Assembly: GCA_030691985.1 (NCBI GenBank)
Contig: JAUYDB010000255.1
Coordinates: 1-5,753 of the forward strand
Source of the DNA: Candidatus Omnitrophota bacterium
GTDB lineage: Bacteria; Omnitrophota; Gorgyraeia; 2-01-FULL-45-10
Reading direction: 5' to 3'
DNA length: 5,753 nt
Below are positions 5,601 to 5,753 of the stretch, one piece after another (the first letter of the stretch is position 1; each line of letters opens with the position of its first letter). The notes beneath the pieces were generated by a model. The model was not told where the DNA came from and did not search any database. It saw nothing but the letters and a program-made list of their open reading frames with translations. A program made the translations under genes and the position numbers.

Positions 5601-5753
5601 TGCCTTCGTTCGATAGAGAGTCCCATCGATAAATGCGCCGTCATCTTTCCCATTCGCTTTATACATCTTGAATTCCTCCCTGTGGCCGTTCATATTTGAC
5701 CGGAGCTTGGCGCGAACGTTCTCAGGCGTCGGCGCGCTATTATCCGCCTTCAG
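2628..5753 (-). CDS. Large glucose-6-phosphate isomerase-like multidomain protein (5' end open at window edge)
   Basis: Numbering from the ATG at 5693 gives 1021 residues, but the frame stays open for 20 more codons to the edge with a coding-like base bias, so the true start may lie outside; Met10 (5666) with AGGGAGG 8 bases before it is an alternative. PGI landmarks occur in order: IKPGIGG (141-147), SKSGSTDET (203-211), FDNVGGRW (341-348, R347 at the substrate-binding Arg position, W where Phe/Tyr is usual), NESIWQEG (421-428, E422 matching the catalytic Glu of ES-x-GKEG), FQPYVELGKK (543-552, the FDQPGVE..K signature), GTGDQH (652-657) and LPGRKAIGFGKG (683-694). The last half recalls the PGI portion of transaldolase/PGI fusions. 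PGI interconverts glucose-6-phosphate and fructose-6-phosphate. Residues 1-130 and 736-1021 match nothing I recognise; the latter holds a charged linker and an alpha/beta-looking segment (818-975). Activity is uncertain; homology is likely. A terminator follows directly. Confidence 0.8.
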   Translation of the reverse strand: MKADNSAPTPENVRAKLRSNMNGHREEFKMYKANGKDDGAFIDGTLYRTKAGYSIFANAPNEIEKSISQAGFAGMGLRDLERKQGAVIDSKLHMALAANGPKMWAVAQGAAVDGSFAIDTEGNQGYYVNGGKELFLSSVANMKDFFKQRAERLGKPIKYIIKPGIGGQHTPFQAIADSFQVIDAESGIVTGEYQLGKDYESAMAETLRRLGAAWGQVAVIPSSKSGSTDETMMIFSEILYVLLKHAVVDGVDGGEFADSVFDTLHEVNFIDGKERATRDLFKVEDGRFGTASLIDLIARRANERGLSINRGQVKDIFAGVLGNMVFETVNNSAESRLAAFINNSKLGDELGEDRPRFTTMFDNVGGRWTADLHMMTFLAYHNLDAGSYWTSRYEAIKKVREGGHVGVRMAGRFLDEDITDIALVVPDELFWFGKAIEQNFNESIWQEGFANLVAVKESLWEAQKANYADNPGRFVINLTGISIPNDSFNIENLGAVDVRGMDKQRLANSLGELFTTFYGMTHTVGNELLARAVILERQRAEDIDMENPANPAANIIRKNLYLFQPYVELGKKLLDARLQELQKQEAAKPGTIEAEFEKTRQLAREGRLESDIPDMPAKVMNVEQLTAVMLKAKQFADRNGRKFAPFIYLEGGKFYNLRDHLSGQGIEWVMQGTGDQHISFQQVLSQPQKYLPFVISLVPERALPGRKAIGFGKGYLNDVSPHMVRDYFAEASYRALVELRKEQGGLGLFLRMTDSEANLGMLRRSAEEMRSMIEKAKIGETPVTEAIPAARFVDLTSARPGMAGKIAPTLGDRVGEIESSVRRIAANLQLYPENTVPSGDIVIITKSSWVAKGTKGEEAADNSSLDSTAKAMLKGRYEAMIQGLREAFPNNRNIVGVSTQDELIATISDLVNNQRVKVVVLDDGALTTGIDTRLGEIAGQAGKDYCVVAADLSEKPVLTEMKFINLNAMALMGAAILSNNGVLFTDAYNLFTGEEPPQNLIADGRINWFVKALPRIVPFDVNKADDQRLVNKLFRVSAKSI
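5675..5681 (-). promoter_or_regulatory. Strong Shine-Dalgarno-like site before internal Met at 5666
   Basis: AGGGAGG lies 8 bases before the ATG at 5666 (Met10 counted from 5693), whereas the ATG at 5693 has only GGTCAAAT in front of it. The spacing matches that of the GTG-started gene at 442. It either marks the true start of the PGI-like protein or is a coincidence inside a longer reading frame. Confidence 0.4.

Overview
The window shows four protein-coding genes, all on the minus strand, with two different families of small palindromic repeats between them. It probably comes from an uncultured environmental bacterium. The very long multidomain sugar-isomerase-like protein, the REP-associated tyrosine transposase (RAYT) with GGGGTCTGACCCC palindromes and the GTCATTGCGAGG-type dispersed repeat together recall Omnitrophota (PVC-related) metagenome genomes. 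That placement is from memory and is only a moderate-confidence guess.

Layout in the direction of transcription (right to left): (1) 5753-2628, a protein of at least 1021 residues, open at the right edge. It carries the landmark motifs of glucose-6-phosphate isomerase (PGI) of the long type found in transaldolase/PGI fusions, followed by about 285 residues of unrecognised C-terminal sequence. A strong intrinsic terminator (2573-2623) follows five bases after its stop. (2) 2539-1712, a REP/RAYT unit: an intact 226-residue HUH transposase gene (2374-1694) with two GGGGTCTGACCCC palindromes in an inverted pair upstream and a third forming the 3' end of the gene itself. (3) 1668-640, a complete Gfo/Idh/MocA-type NAD(P)-dependent sugar oxidoreductase. 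(4) A 197-bp intergenic stretch with an 86-bp compound palindrome (491-576) and an 18-bp perfect palindrome (599-616). (5) 442-1, the N-terminal 147 residues of a second Gfo/Idh/MocA oxidoreductase with a good Shine-Dalgarno sequence and a GTG start, cut by the left edge.

The two oxidoreductases may share a carbohydrate or nucleotide-sugar pathway. The PGI-like protein lies in a separate transcription unit. The RAYT gene is visibly richer in A+T codons than its neighbours and looks like an acquired unit placed between the terminator of the large gene and the oxidoreductase pair. No RNA gene, CRISPR array or classical insertion sequence is visible. The most interesting features are the RAYT whose own C-terminus is encoded by its presumed REP substrate, and the enlarged PGI homologue.
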